Assembly (NCBI GenBank): GCA_013400975.1
Contig: WBMZ01002679.1
Location: 186,001 to 250,000, forward strand
DNA length: 64,000 bases
Origin: Atrichornis clamosus
Lineage: Eukaryota; Chordata; Aves; Passeriformes; Menuridae
Direction: 5' to 3'
Numbering within the stretch: position 1 is the first letter of the stretch; each line of letters opens with the position of its first letter. A program made the position numbers and the translations under genes. Below are positions 1-12,306 of the stretch, piece after piece. The notes below the pieces were generated by a model. That model saw nothing but the letters and a program-made list of their open reading frames with translations, ran no database searches and had not been told where the DNA came from.

Positions 1-2900
1 TTGCACGTAGCAGCTGTCTGGTGCTCCAGATCAGGAATAATTACAGGGCAGAATTTCTGCTTCTCAGCTAAGAGGCAGAGGTATTTCTGTCACCAGAAAA
101 TAAGACTTTCCTCACGTCTCATGCTGCCTTTTCCAAGTGTTGGCATGTGTTATGGGACAGCACACCTCCCTGTGCCCTGCAAGAAGAGGCTGCCCGGACA
201 CCAGTGCTGGGGTGCTCCTGCATCCTCCAAAACCTCTGCATGTCTTGCAGCATTCCTTGAAATCTTGCTCATGGCCCCTAAAGCTAAATGCACCTTCTTC
301 AACCCTCTGCTTGCACCACTAGCGGTAATTTTTTTGCCAGGGAAGAGTCACTGATGGCAGCTGTTCCTTTTCTCTGTAAAAGTTTCATCTGAGGTCCCAC
401 TGAGCAAGGGGCTTCCTGCAGACTGGCCCCTGGCAGGCAGCCCCTGAGGTTTGTCTCTTGTTGGAGAAGAAACACTTTGTGGGAAGCAGAGGTGGGTTGC
501 TTGCTGTTCCTGAGGCTGTACAGAAGGAGCCCAACAGCTCAGTGTGCACCATCGCTACTGAACAGCCTTATACCAGAAGGGAAGGCTGAATAGACCAATT
601 TATTTTTTCCTTTTTTACCATTTTTCTATTAGGCCTCCGAAGAAATGAACATACTTCTGAAAAGTGCCTGGAGAGAGCTGTTATCTGCAGCACGGTCTGG
701 AGTTTCCGGTGAATCCATTCTGATTCCCCTCTCGGACACTCTGGGATGTCAATGCTGTACAGCTGGGGCAGCAGCCAGAGGAAAGTGCTGCGGCAACCCA
801 CAAACTGCACTTTTGTTCTATGCCAGCATCACATGCAGCCTGAGTAATATTTGTCCTGTTTCCATTTTAAGAGGTTGAATGTGTTGGGTGCTTTCAGCAG
901 GCGGGGAAGCTGCAGTATCATGGCTTTTGTTGGTGACAGTTTCCATGGTGTTCATGTTCCCTCTCACCCTCAGAGTTAGCATAATTTCATTATCTCCAAA
1001 GATGGCGTTTAAATTGCCCATCTTGTTAATAGATTAGACCCTGGTAATTATGGGTTTTTCTAAATAATCTAATAAGGATGCTTCTGCTTGGATGAGGGGA
1101 GTTTAACTGTAAAAGCAAGCTTTATAATGTACTTACAGAAACTGGGATCAACAGAAATGCCTTGCCTGGGGAGTGAAGGTCCTCTCTGCCCTGTAGAGCC
1201 AGTTCAACTTCTTCATGGGCAAAGGAGCTACTGGTTTAAATGCATTAAAGTCATCAGCTCTCTGAAACACATCAGCATTTGCTAGTGAAGAGACAAGAAT
1301 CCACCCTGTGTTGGAGAATCTCCCTGCCCGGCTTTTGAGAGAGATAATTCTGCTCTGAGCCCAAATGCAATCATGATATTGACTTACAAATCATGAGATA
1401 TAGAAAGTAATATAACTGATGTTAATTTTTTTTCCTTTTAGGATTTAAGTCTTCAAAATGCACATATTTAGTTTTTATTCTGAGCCTTTCAGAGAAGCAG
1501 AGGAGATGCTGAGGTTCTCCCTGTAATCCCTGCCTCTGGGACCTGCAGCTCCACAGATGGTACCAGGTATCAGAAGACCTTTTGAACTCACAGGGGTTCA
1601 GAGCTGGCTTATCCATCTGCAGCAGGTAATGTGTTCCCTGCAGTGACAGGGAAGGGTTACTGGTGGTGTGCAAGAATATTCTGTATAATTCCTTGTGCAC
1701 ACATTCAAAAAAGAAGCCATAAATCCATGGCAGAAATGTGGACAACAAGGAACCAAGTGACCTCCAGAACTCAGGGCAGAAGGAGGACTCAGGGCAAACA
1801 GAGTACAGAGGGAACTGGACTGTGATTTTTGGGTTGAGGAGCCAAAAGTCAGCCCAAGGCTCCAAACCCAGCCCGAAGTTGCAAATAACCAATGTCTATC
1901 AAACATCTAGAGATGCCTCATTAGGAAAATTTATTCCCTTCTTAATCTGTGCAAAAATAGTCTGGTTCTGCAATATGATGCTGCTGGCTACCCAGAGCTG
2001 GCTTCAGTGTCTGTGCTGGGGTTCTTGTTGGGTTTCTGCAGTGCTGGGATGAAGATGAGTCTGTGTTGACTGATTTAATTCCCAGTCTGACCTCAGCAGC
2101 TCCTCCATGGATTAGGTAAGACATTTGCCTTTTTAGTGTTAATAACCTGGTCCTGAGAATGGTGGGCTTTGCCTTCATGAGAGCTGCAGGCCTGCCTTCA
2201 CCCTCCTCTATTGCTGCCAGTCCTGGAAGTGGCATAAAACATATATAGCTTTTCTGGAAGAAATTAAAAGTGGCTCTTTTATATTGGTAGATGTCACACA
2301 CCAACTGGCTTATAAATATAACATTAATGCCTAAAAAAGGTGATAATCACCTTTATACTTGCTTAATAGCATCGTTGTAAAGTGAATTACCGACATCGTA
2401 TATTACCTTCTTCCCCTACAGTAAATGGTCTCTCCCTGCTGTATTTTATTACTTATTGTAAATTCATTCAAGCAGTATATTTTTGCTTTCAGTAAGGTAT
2501 CCTCAGTTACTTTTTCTGTCCAGGATAAATTGAGATAAATTTTGCCTGTGCCTGGGTTTTGCTCATGGCATCCATCTCTGCCCATGAAAAGTTACAGCTG
2601 GAGTTGAGCAAGACTTGAGAAATGATAATATTGTAGTGCAGAAAGTTACAGCTCACCAGTCCACAGTCAAGCTGTGCACAGAGGCCGCATTGAAGCAGCC
2701 AGGATTTTAATAGGAATTGAGAAACACAAAGGAATGTGATGTATTCTCTAATGTTTATTCTGATAAAGTAATAAGAACATTACAAGAAAATGACACTAGT
2801 TATTTACCCTGCCATTGCAAGATTATACAGTAGCATATCATCACCCCAGGCACCACAGCTTGTCACTAGGTTTCATTTTTGCCCTTGGAGGGCTACGTAT
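1..2900. other. Non-coding stretch, no gene recognised
   Basis: I see no gene, RNA gene or recognisable repeat here. The open frames are short, overlap in several frames and on both strands, and show no domain or motif known to me. The longest is a minus-strand frame at 1422-1892 covering the same bases as another minus-strand frame and two plus-strand frames, which is the pattern of chance openness. A pyrimidine-rich tract ending in AG at about 1425-1440 resembles a 3' splice site, but the frames after it close within a few codons. Confidence 0.6.
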
Positions 2901-2960
2901 TTATTGCTAGAGTTATAAAAATGTTGCTAGAGTTATAGAAATGTTGCTAGAGTTGTAGAA
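2901..2960. repeat. Three-copy 20-bp tandem repeat
   Basis: Three head-to-tail copies of a 20-bp unit lie at 2901-2920, 2921-2940 and 2941-2960. All share the core TTGCTAGAGTT. Copies two and three differ at one base (A to G), and copy one differs from copy two at a few positions near its start and end. The sequence on either side does not continue the pattern. This looks like a short minisatellite formed by local slippage or unequal exchange; no function is implied. Confidence 0.92.
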
Positions 2961-5900
2961 TACTTTTTGGAGGGGGTGGAAGGGAAGACTTCAAATAAAA
3001 GATATCTCCATCCCATTGTTGACAATTCCATGTTCCCAAGGCTTAGCAAATCTCATAGCTATGACTCCTGTGTTGTCAAATTGAATAAAAGCCCTCAGCC
3101 TGGCACCAATTGCCTTCCTGCAGAAGTTGTGGAGTCCCTGTGAAAACTGCTTGATTGAAGGCTCTGGTTCCACAGCTCTTACAGTGGGAATAAGATGTGG
3201 CCTTGAGGTCAGTCGAGCTTTGCAGTGGCCCTGGGGAGACTTTCCTGTGGTAAAGAAGTCTCCATATTTCCATGCCTTTTATAAATCCTACTAGCTGCCC
3301 GCAGATTAACCAAGACGCAACACTTTTATGGGTCCATCTAGACCTTGGTTTGTGCTTCCAGCTCTAGAAACCCCAGAGTCAGTCCATGGCACAGTCCAGT
3401 ATCCGTTTTGGGACGGATGTTGGCAGGTACCTCATCATGCAATGTCTTCTGTGGCAAGTCAGAGCAGTAGCTCAAACATGAGTCCATATAGGTGGAAAAA
3501 TAATTATTATTTGGGTCCTCCAGGTTATGGGGCTGCATGTGGCCCTGGGATGGGTCATCAGCATTCAATATCCCAAGCTTTTTTCCTGCAGCAGTGGAAG
3601 CACGAACAGCAGAACTGTTCTCTTCTGCTCCCCCCCGAAGTGTCATCATTTGCTCCTCACTAACATCAAGTGTTTTATTTAAAAGTGTTTAAATATGCAA
3701 AGTTCATTCTGAATTTGTATTATTAGAATTTTTAAGTGGACAAGGGTGCAATTTTCTCATTACAAGGGAGAAATGTCACATTTTAGCTCAAAGAGAGTTT
3801 TCAGTGCCAGGTTACAAATCACAGGTAATGAAATATGCAGACTTTTAACAACGGCAGTGAAAGAAAGCCTGGCAGTGCTGTGTGTTCTCAGAGAAGAAAA
3901 CCTCTCTTGTCAGCTCAAATCCACGTGGCAAGGGAAGGGAAACCTTCTGGGAGCTTTGGCTCATCTTGTGGCAGAGAGGTTCAAAACATGTCTTCAGGGA
4001 TACTTCTGGGCATTGCTGGAAATCCCATTCAGACCTGGCTCTTTGAAGCCAAGCAGTGTGTTAAAACCTACTGTGTTTCCAGTCCCCTCTGTGAGGGCTC
4101 ACAGTATATTTTGCTCTGCAAATTTCCCCTGTTTCCTTATGATACTGATGAAAGGGCAGGTGTGTATGCTAGAGGGGACTGGTGCACTTGTGGAAGGGGA
4201 TGCTTGGGCTCTGCTGGGCTGTCTCCACTGACTCACCATTGTAAAATCTCTGAAGTTTATTCTGCCTGCAGATGTTGCTGAGAAGAGAGGAGTAATTCCT
4301 CTGGAGATTTTAGCATTCTGTAAGTAAAATAAAATGGTTTTTAGACCATGGGACTGAGAGTGGAAAGCCAGTAGGGATGGAGTTTGTTTAAATTCCCTAT
4401 TTAAATAGCTCATGCTGTTTGAATACTTATACTCGTCTTTTTATTATCCCTCCCATGTTAGTGGTATGTATGTCTATATCCTGTATCTTTGATAAAAAGT
4501 AAGAAGCTGGTGTGTAGGGATGCAAATAAGTATTAGTCCATGTCTACTGTAGAGAGAGCTTTCTAGCCCAAGCAAGGCATGAAAATCTCAGCTCACCAGG
4601 TGCCACTGGGGCACTTTTCCATTCTTGCCACCCTTCTCACTGTTGATTTCTCCCATGACTGGTGTCTTTTGGGCTGTCCAGAGCACTGGGATCACCACTG
4701 CACTGTTGTCACCTGGCAATAACCCTGCACACACTCTAAGAGCTGTGAAGGGCAAGGTCACCTCTGATACACGCAAAGCCAATTAGGACTTATAGAGCAC
4801 TAAACTCAGATTTCTTCAAGCCATTTCATTTTATTGATCAGGCGCATTTTTATTTCCAGATTGCTCACTCTTGGGAACCATCCAGGTTTCCTAGTGTGAA
4901 GGACTGTGTAAAATGTAATGATTCAGGACTCCCAGTGTTGCCGTCTGTGGGTTTTGTTAACCTTTAAGCTACATTTAGGATGCAAGACAGGACTTGAAGA
5001 GCACCATCATATATCTGATGCTCTTCTGAAAGAGTTCTCCAATTTGCATTTCCCTCTTACCCTCCTTAAAATCAAAACACATCTGTCACCTCTCCTGGTT
5101 AAATCCTATGGTTTTCCTGGAAAGGAGATTCCCAGCCTATAAGAGAGTTCAGCAATTTAGATGTGCATGGAATGATACATAACTAACTCTTCTTCCAAAA
5201 ATTTTTGTCCAGGCTTACAATTTTTGTAAGTTTTTTCCTGTGGCTGATGAATCTCAGATCTGACAAAGTGGCACTTTAGGTGAGAAGCTGGAGCTCACCC
5301 TCACTGCAGAAAATGCTGCACAGCTAAATACTGTCACTGCTTCTTTACCAAGCTTGTGAGTGCTGGCTCCAGGCACACACGGGCATTTCTCGGAGACTCT
5401 AGCATCAGCAACACAACTTTACTGGCAATTTAATGCCTTTTTGCACAGGAAAGATATATTATTTTTGCCTCCACTGAATAAGAGACTTAAAATCCCAGGA
5501 AAGGAAACACAGTGATTCCAGATCAATAGAGAGACATACACGGTAAACATTTTAGTATGCTGTGCAATAAAAAGAGCCCTTATGTCTTATAAATACAGAA
5601 GCGTAACTTATCATGTGCCTGCATTGTAAGTACATGCACAAAGTCCTCCAGGATCCACAAACTGCTTGAAGGGCACAGAGCTGAGCAGGTCTGCAACCAG
5701 TGAAACTGCCTGTGTATGTGTTTTTCCCACTTGGGGATATATCTTGAACTGAGAGTGACTCTGGGAAGAGCCATTGCCATTGCCCTGGACCAGCATGTCC
5801 AGAGAAACCTATGCTGGTTTGTGCAGGTCTGGCTTATGTTTAGAACCAGTAGCAGACATTCTCATCACTTCAGGTAACACAGAAATCCCTCTTACTCTGC

Positions 5901-8900
5901 GGATGACACACAGGTTGCCAGGATATAGGGAGAAGCAACAAAGATTCATGACTGTAGAGTGACAGTCGTAGCATCTTCGTGTGAGGGATCCACAGAAGTA
6001 TCTGCAGAGCTGAGACAGTTGAGCTCTCTGTAGTTATTATCCTAAGCAAGCCAGCTGTGCCTTCGGGGCCAAGTAGTCCTACAGTCCCATGAAATTCAGC
6101 TGATGGAAATCTATGCTGTCACACTTCATTAGAGGATGGCCAGGGACAGGCACGGGGAGAAAAAGTTAGGCTGGTTGCAAACGCCTCATTTCCTTCAGAA
6201 ATCAGACTTAAAATCTCCGCAGCACACACAGACTGGGTGCGAGCAGCTCTGAGTGTGTGTGGGAAGAGAACGGCAGCTGCCAAGTCCAACGGGAGCAGAA
6301 CGCTGAGAGCTGCTGAGACACAGAGCCTTTCCTCAGCAGCAGCCCAGCCCGAATTCTATGGACTTCCATGGTTTTTCTTTTAATTCTTCAGTCATCATCT
6401 CCTCCTTTGAGGGTGTTATGGCTGTGGCTGCTCAACTCCCTTTCCCCAGCCCCTGTGAGTTAATTCCAGGGAAGCACCGCTCCAGGAAGCTGCACGAAGC
6501 CACCCTGGCACTTGCAGGGCTGCTGGCCCTGGGCTGCCAGAGGACATCTGCAGGACCACAGGCCACCTCTCCTCTGGAAAATGTACCACCAGTGCCTTGA
6601 ATTTGATGTGAGATGTTGTGTTTCTCTACATCACGGAAACACGGGAACTGGATGTTTAATTGTGTGGCAAGCTGTGAGTGACCACACTGGCCAAGTATTA
6701 TTCTCCTGGCCCTGTCCAAAAGCCAAGAAGGAGCTGATCTGAACAGATTTCTCCCTGTGCTTACCTAAGGCTCTCATTTCTCCTTGAAAACACTTTTTCA
6801 AATTTCTTTTGAGAAACCATACCTCTAAATAAGGTAGTAGAGAATATCTAATGACATATGAGAAGATTTCTGTGGAATCCATCATAATCTCATGCTCTCA
6901 ATTCACCTCTTTGCCTCAGATTCCCTTTGTTTTCCCTCCATCCTCCCACCAGCCTCCCTGTTTGTTCTTTTTCCTTTTGACTGCCCACTTTCACATTAAT
7001 TTTGGCTTTCCTTCAATCTTTTAGTGCAGTATCTATTCCTTGAATTTACTATGGTTTGACATTCTGTTTCATGAGTCACTGCTGCAGATAGAGTTTCAAG
7101 TAAATCAAATCACACAAACTAGTTCTAACAGCTCCCTAAATCTAATTTGAATTTATGCTCTTTTTTCCTCTGATAAACCTTTGTGGATTCTTTCCTTCAC
7201 ACACTCCCCTGACCAATGATGAAGTAAATACAGGCATTTTTTGCACATGGTGATGACTCTATGCTGGGGATGGAGGGGACCCACAACTTCCTCCCTTTTC
7301 CCACTGCATGAATGCTAAGCTAACAGACCACAGAAAACCTGAATCATGTCTTCGTCCTCAGAACACTTCTCTAACTCTTCTCTCCTCCAGTTAATTTAAC
7401 TTTATGACCCACAGTGAGGAAATGCAGTGGTAGCAAACTGAGTGTGCATCCCCATTTGCATCTTTCCTGGAGAAATACTGCTTGGCTGCAACACTGAATC
7501 CCCAGCACTTTTCTGGCCAAAAATTACTTTTCCACACCTTCTTTTCCATCATGCTTTATTGAACTTGTTTTCTTTAATGCAGTGGGAATCATGCTGGTGC
7601 TTAGAGGAATCCATGCTCTCCAAGCAACAACTAAATTTTCCATACAGCTCCACTTTGCTTTGGTGTTTAATCATCTTCAGAAATTGTTCCTAAACTTGTA
7701 TGTGCTACTAAGAACATTAGTCTTTAAATAACTTTGTGCTATGGTGGTGTGAGAAAATTAGATTGGCAAGGATTTCTGTTGTGGTGTCATCATAATTTTC
7801 ATTAGTACAGTGAATTATGACAGCTTGTTCTCTGCTCAAATTGATGTGATTACTACTCTGAAACCCTGGCACATTTCACTAACACCTGACATCTGGAAGA
7901 GAAAGGTGGGAGGCAAAGCAAGCTCTCAAAGTTGCTGTGTGGTGCACACTGAAGGTCTCTTCATTTGTTCCAGCAGCTGCTGCAGCCAAGGGTAATGGCC
8001 TTTGTTGGTCAGCAGAGCTAATGCAATTCTTGCAATGATAAACCAAATAACTCTTGTGATTAGTGGTGGAAAATACCATCAAACGATGTGTTGTGCTGAA
8101 TAGGCAGCAGTAGCAAATGGCAGCACATCCCTGTTTAAACTAAGGTGACGTGTCAGAAGCAGCTGGATGAGTTGGAGAATTATTATAAAAAGAAGAGAAA
8201 GCATGCATGGAGTGTGCAAGTGTACATCAAATTGAAGGCCCGTATCAGAACAGAAATCATTGTTATAGCTTGTTAAATAGAAGATTGTTCTACCAGCAAA
8301 ACTGTAAAAGAATGCATTTCTAGCTCATCTAACAAGGGATAAATGCTAGCCCTTGCATGATGGCGATGCCTGGCAGGCTGGCACTGCACAGGTGACATTG
8401 CTTCTGCAGGAGCTGCACAGGCCAGACCCTGGCACAGCACAACTCTGCCTTGTGCCCAGCTGAAAAGGGGAGCACAGGTGTGCCTGCTCTTCTCTGGTGT
8501 GGGTACAGCTCAGGTAGGTGCTGTGATCTGAGTGGGAGCCATCACCACCTCACCCCTGTTCTCCCTTCAGTGGAGGCCAGTGACGCTGTCAGATCAGTTT
8601 TCTTTGCATTTCCAGAAACGTTCCTTTCCTGCAGCATTAGGCCTCTCACCAGCAGCTCAAAATGCAGGCCATTGGCAATGATTTTTGGTGCAGACATATA
8701 TATTCCAGCACTCATCACTGGTGATGATTCTTTGCACAGTGATCTTGTTCCCTGCAGAGTCAGCAAGTCCCACGCGCTGCCAGTTCCAAGAGTGTCCGAC
8801 AGGAAAATCTGATTTGTACTTCCACCATTAAGCTTCTATTTCCAGCCCTGAAAATTATGCCGGGTGACATCAGGCAGCCCAGCTCTGTAAAACCGTGTAG

Positions 8901-8955
8901 ACAAGACTGTCACGTTGCTGCCTTGGCAGAATAATCTGCTCTGACACTGAGGGAA
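2961..8955. other. Non-coding stretch, no gene recognised
   Basis: No gene or classified repeat is supported. Two long plus-strand frames at 3746-4231 and 3835-4281 overlap each other in different frames, so at most one could be coding, and neither contains a recognisable motif. A perfect 12-bp AT-rich palindrome lies at 4397-4408. The interval 6.9-8.1 kb is AT-rich and nearly free of long frames. The remainder is mixed-composition DNA without internal duplication that I could see. Confidence 0.55.
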
Positions 8956-9220
8956 CCACTGCACGGCTAAAGCCAAGCCCCGACCCGGCCAGGGACGTGC
9001 ACGAGTGTGAAACGCCAGCGCTGCCACCGCCAGAGCCCTGGGTGTGCCACAGGTGACACCGCTGCTGGGGACTCACCCAGCACCAGGAACGTCCAGGGAA
9101 GGCCCGAGTGCCTTCACAGACGCTTGTGTGTGAGCTGCAGCTCTACCAAGCGAAGCCCCGAGCCCGGTGGTGGGGTGTCCCCCGCGGGAGCCACCTGAGG
9201 CCGCCGGTGGCAGCTGTGCC
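8956..9220. promoter_or_regulatory. Short CpG-rich patch, possible regulatory element
   Basis: This interval of about 260 bp is visibly richer in G+C than its surroundings, and I count roughly 18 CpG dinucleotides in it, close to the number expected without CpG depletion. The flanks are CpG-poor like the rest of the window. Such patches in bird genomes can be unmethylated promoters or enhancers, or products of GC-biased gene conversion. I see no TATA element and no convincing first exon or splice donor next to it. The regulatory reading is inference; the composition is what the sequence shows. Confidence 0.35.
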
Positions 9221-11111
9221 TGTGCTGGGCTCTGGGACCCACACCAGGCACTGCAAAGGGCCCTGGCACTGGTTTTGCTCTTAGCAAAAAACACATGAAC
9301 TGCAGCAGCTCCACATCCAACTTTTCTTACAACAGAGTGAGGACTTGTGGCTGCCGTTGTCAGAGATAGTTTCTGTACAGCTGCATATTAAACTTTTAAG
9401 TAAGTAACCAAAACCCATTAATCACTAGCATATTTCTCACTACTGTGCTGGCCAAGGATTACTTCAATACTTATTTTAATGGATTGCTCGGCTCTGAACG
9501 ATTTTAAGGTTAAAGGTCTTGCAAGACTCTTTTTATAAGCTTTCTGAAATCTAATCCATCACTAATTTCCATATGTCTTGCACAGCACTAGGCTAATGTA
9601 ATGCATCACCACATAAATCCCTCTCTGATAAAATTATCCCAGGTATTACAAAAATTCAAAGCATTGTTCTTAGCTGTGTGAGCCTTTTTTCAGATGTCTC
9701 ACTAGTTGAGACATAAGCTTAATGTGTTCAAAATTTTTTTCCTTCAGGACAGCTGGAATAGGAGGTTTAAAATGACACCTGGCAGCTTAGATTTTCCACA
9801 TCAGCAAATGTCACAGGCACAACTGGCTTTTAAAATGACCACTCTTAATAGAGAACAGCTAACTTCCTACTCGTGTCCCCAGACTCATTTTTTGTCCCCA
9901 GTTCCAGTGCTTTTCATCCCACAAACCAACCTATTTCCTCTAATGTCAAGTAAAACACTGATGTGGCTCCTTTGCTCCTTCATCATTGATTTCCTCAAAT
10001 AATTTTGGTATTCTCTGCTACACAAGATGTTCAACCACGAGTCTAAGCATCAACAGTACTCTGCTTCAGATAGTTACCTTGTTGGTTATCCAGCCATGAT
10101 TCCCCACAGAGGAGACAGGGAATGGCATTATCCAACTAATTCTGGCACACACAACTGCAAACTCAGCTGAGATGAGACAGGTTTTTGCCTTCTCTGCCTA
10201 TTAAGAAATTTCTTGTAAATGGTGGGTGAAGGAGCAAAGCCAGATCTACCACAGTGTATGTTACAGGGAAGGTTTATGTCCAGGGTCTAAGAGAAGCAGG
10301 CAAAAATCTGACTTTTTCAAGAAATGTAAGGAAACCTTGAAAATACAAGCTTGTTAGTACCTCACAAAGTCAATACAACACCTGAAATTGTGTAGAAAAG
10401 GAGATACACTGGAAAGGAAGCCTCGTTAGTACATTGGCAAAAAACGTGGTAATGGAAAAAGCCTCGTATGTGAAGTTGCATGCCATGGTTGTGGCAAGAG
10501 AAATCATTATATGAAAGCCTGCAGACAAGAAAGGACAAAAAAAAATAGCACATGAAGTGAGCAGTGATTCAGACAAGGCGATTGTGCAAGTTTCTGACAT
10601 TATCCCAGCAACAGCAAAAACTGTGTACATTCAGCTGCCCTCCAATGCAAGAACCTGCCTGTGCAGCCCCCTGGGGAGGAGCCATGGGAGATCACCTGCA
10701 GTGAGGTGAGTCACCTGTGAGTGTTTATTGGATGCTCTGTAATGCAACTGTACCACATCTGGGCTGTGCCAGAGCCCCTTGTCAAGCCAAGCTGAGCCAG
10801 CAGTTCAGAAGGAACAGGGCTGCAGAAAGCAAAGGCAGACACAAATTTACAGAGAAACCAAAGGTCTCTGAAACCACCTCTGAGGAGATTTGTTGTTTAA
10901 ACCTAATGCACCTGACACCTTAAAGCCCTTGAATACCATCACTAGTACGGCTGTACTGTACATGAATGGAATACAAAATTCCCACTTGACCTATCCAAGG
11001 CTCAGTGCTTCTGGGTGCTAAGGTATTTCAGGTGTTTCTGAAACTATGAGATGCTCAGGTGGTTCACCAGAAGCAGAAGTGGTTACTTTCTGAAAACAAA
11101 CTTTGTCGGGG

Positions 11112-11169
11112 CTTGCAACGGGGAGGACTCACTCATTGAATAACTCACTGGGTTATTCAATGCAAGTCC
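11112..11169. repeat. Inverted repeat able to form a hairpin
   Basis: An 11-bp arm at 11134-11144 (CATTGAATAAC) is exactly complementary to 11152-11162, separated by a 7-nt loop. Outside it, GGACT at 11125-11129 pairs with AGTCC at 11165-11169 across a small internal loop. Alternatively, CTTGCA at 11112-11117 pairs with TGCAAG at 11161-11166. The structure is visible directly. It is too short and too irregular for me to call it a microRNA precursor or a transposon end, and I do not recognise it as a known element. Confidence 0.7.
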
Positions 11170-12200
11170 CATGACAGTTCTTAAAATTGCCAGCCAGGTT
11201 TCCAAAACCAATATGTTTCCAATAAGTGCTTTTTTTATTTACAGGTTGTCATTAAAGTGAAGATTTGCATCACATTATTAAAATAATATTACTGAAAATG
11301 ATGTGACCAGAATATCTATTCGTGCCTCACAGCCATAAATGATTTATGCCAAGCCCACCTCCATCCTTTCCCCTGTACTGCCTCATCTGTGCTGACATTT
11401 CCTCCTGAATATTTAAGGTGATGTCTGCTCTCATCTCTTGTTCAAAATCAAACACCAGCACACTGCAGCACACAATGGGCAGTGAATATGCAGCACACAG
11501 GCAGTGAACGGACACAGAACTGGGTTGCTTTTATAAAGGTAATACTTAAAATGCTGCTTAGGGGTGTGGGCTGTGTTACTCTCATCAATAAGCCTTTAAA
11601 ACTTTACCTAAAAAGTGATACAAATATCAGAGCCCTATTGGAGCCTTTCCTTATTTCAGTGCAGGGATGTTTGATGGGGCAGGAGTTAAGTGTGGGTGAT
11701 GGCACAGGGCACGTGAAGTGTGCGGGGTTGGCTCAGCCTCCAGTGGGAGTTTCACCATCCCAGAGCAACAGCTGAGCCTTTCAGCGATCTTCCCTCAGCC
11801 CCAGAGTCTGCTTGGGAGTTTGTTGTTCCCAGGAGGGCAGCTCTGCTGCTGGAGCAATGGCACAGCTACATCATGTCAGCCAAGTAAATGACAGCAGAGC
11901 TCATTCCCCCACAAATGCGCTGACCTTGTGTAACAGCACTGGTACCAACAAAGCAGGGAATTTACGGGAGCATCCCATGGGAATAAGGGCAGGCTAAATG
12001 CTGTATTTATTACAGCCACATTAGTGTGATTAGAGAAGGTGATCACAGTGCAAGAGGCATTTTCTCTCTCCTATCAGTTCTCTATTACTGAAGACAATAA
12101 TCCAAAGCCAAATCCACCCCTGCTTCCCAAAATTTTACTTGTGTTGTTCATTCTACTTCCCTGCTGCAGTCTGCGAGTCTTCAGTTTGCTGCCATGATTC

Positions 12201-12306
12201 AGATGATTTTTAAAACATCATCAGATGGTAGCTGTGGATAGCTAATACCCACAGATGTATTTTTAAAACATCATCAGATGGTATACATAGATAGTTAACA
12301 CCCATG
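12201..12306. repeat. Diverged tandem duplication, about 53-bp unit
   Basis: Two adjacent copies run from about 12201-12252 and 12253-12306. The best-conserved part is AAAACATCATCAGATGGTA, starting at 12212 in the first copy and 12265 in the second. The rest (GGATAGCTAATACCCA against AGATAGTTAACACCCA) carries several substitutions. The period is 53 bp. The divergence between copies indicates that the duplication is not recent. No coding frame runs through it. Confidence 0.88.

Noticed and set aside
3746..4281. Two overlapping plus-strand frames of 148 and 161 codons
   Set aside because: Different registers over the same bases and no motif; chance openness.
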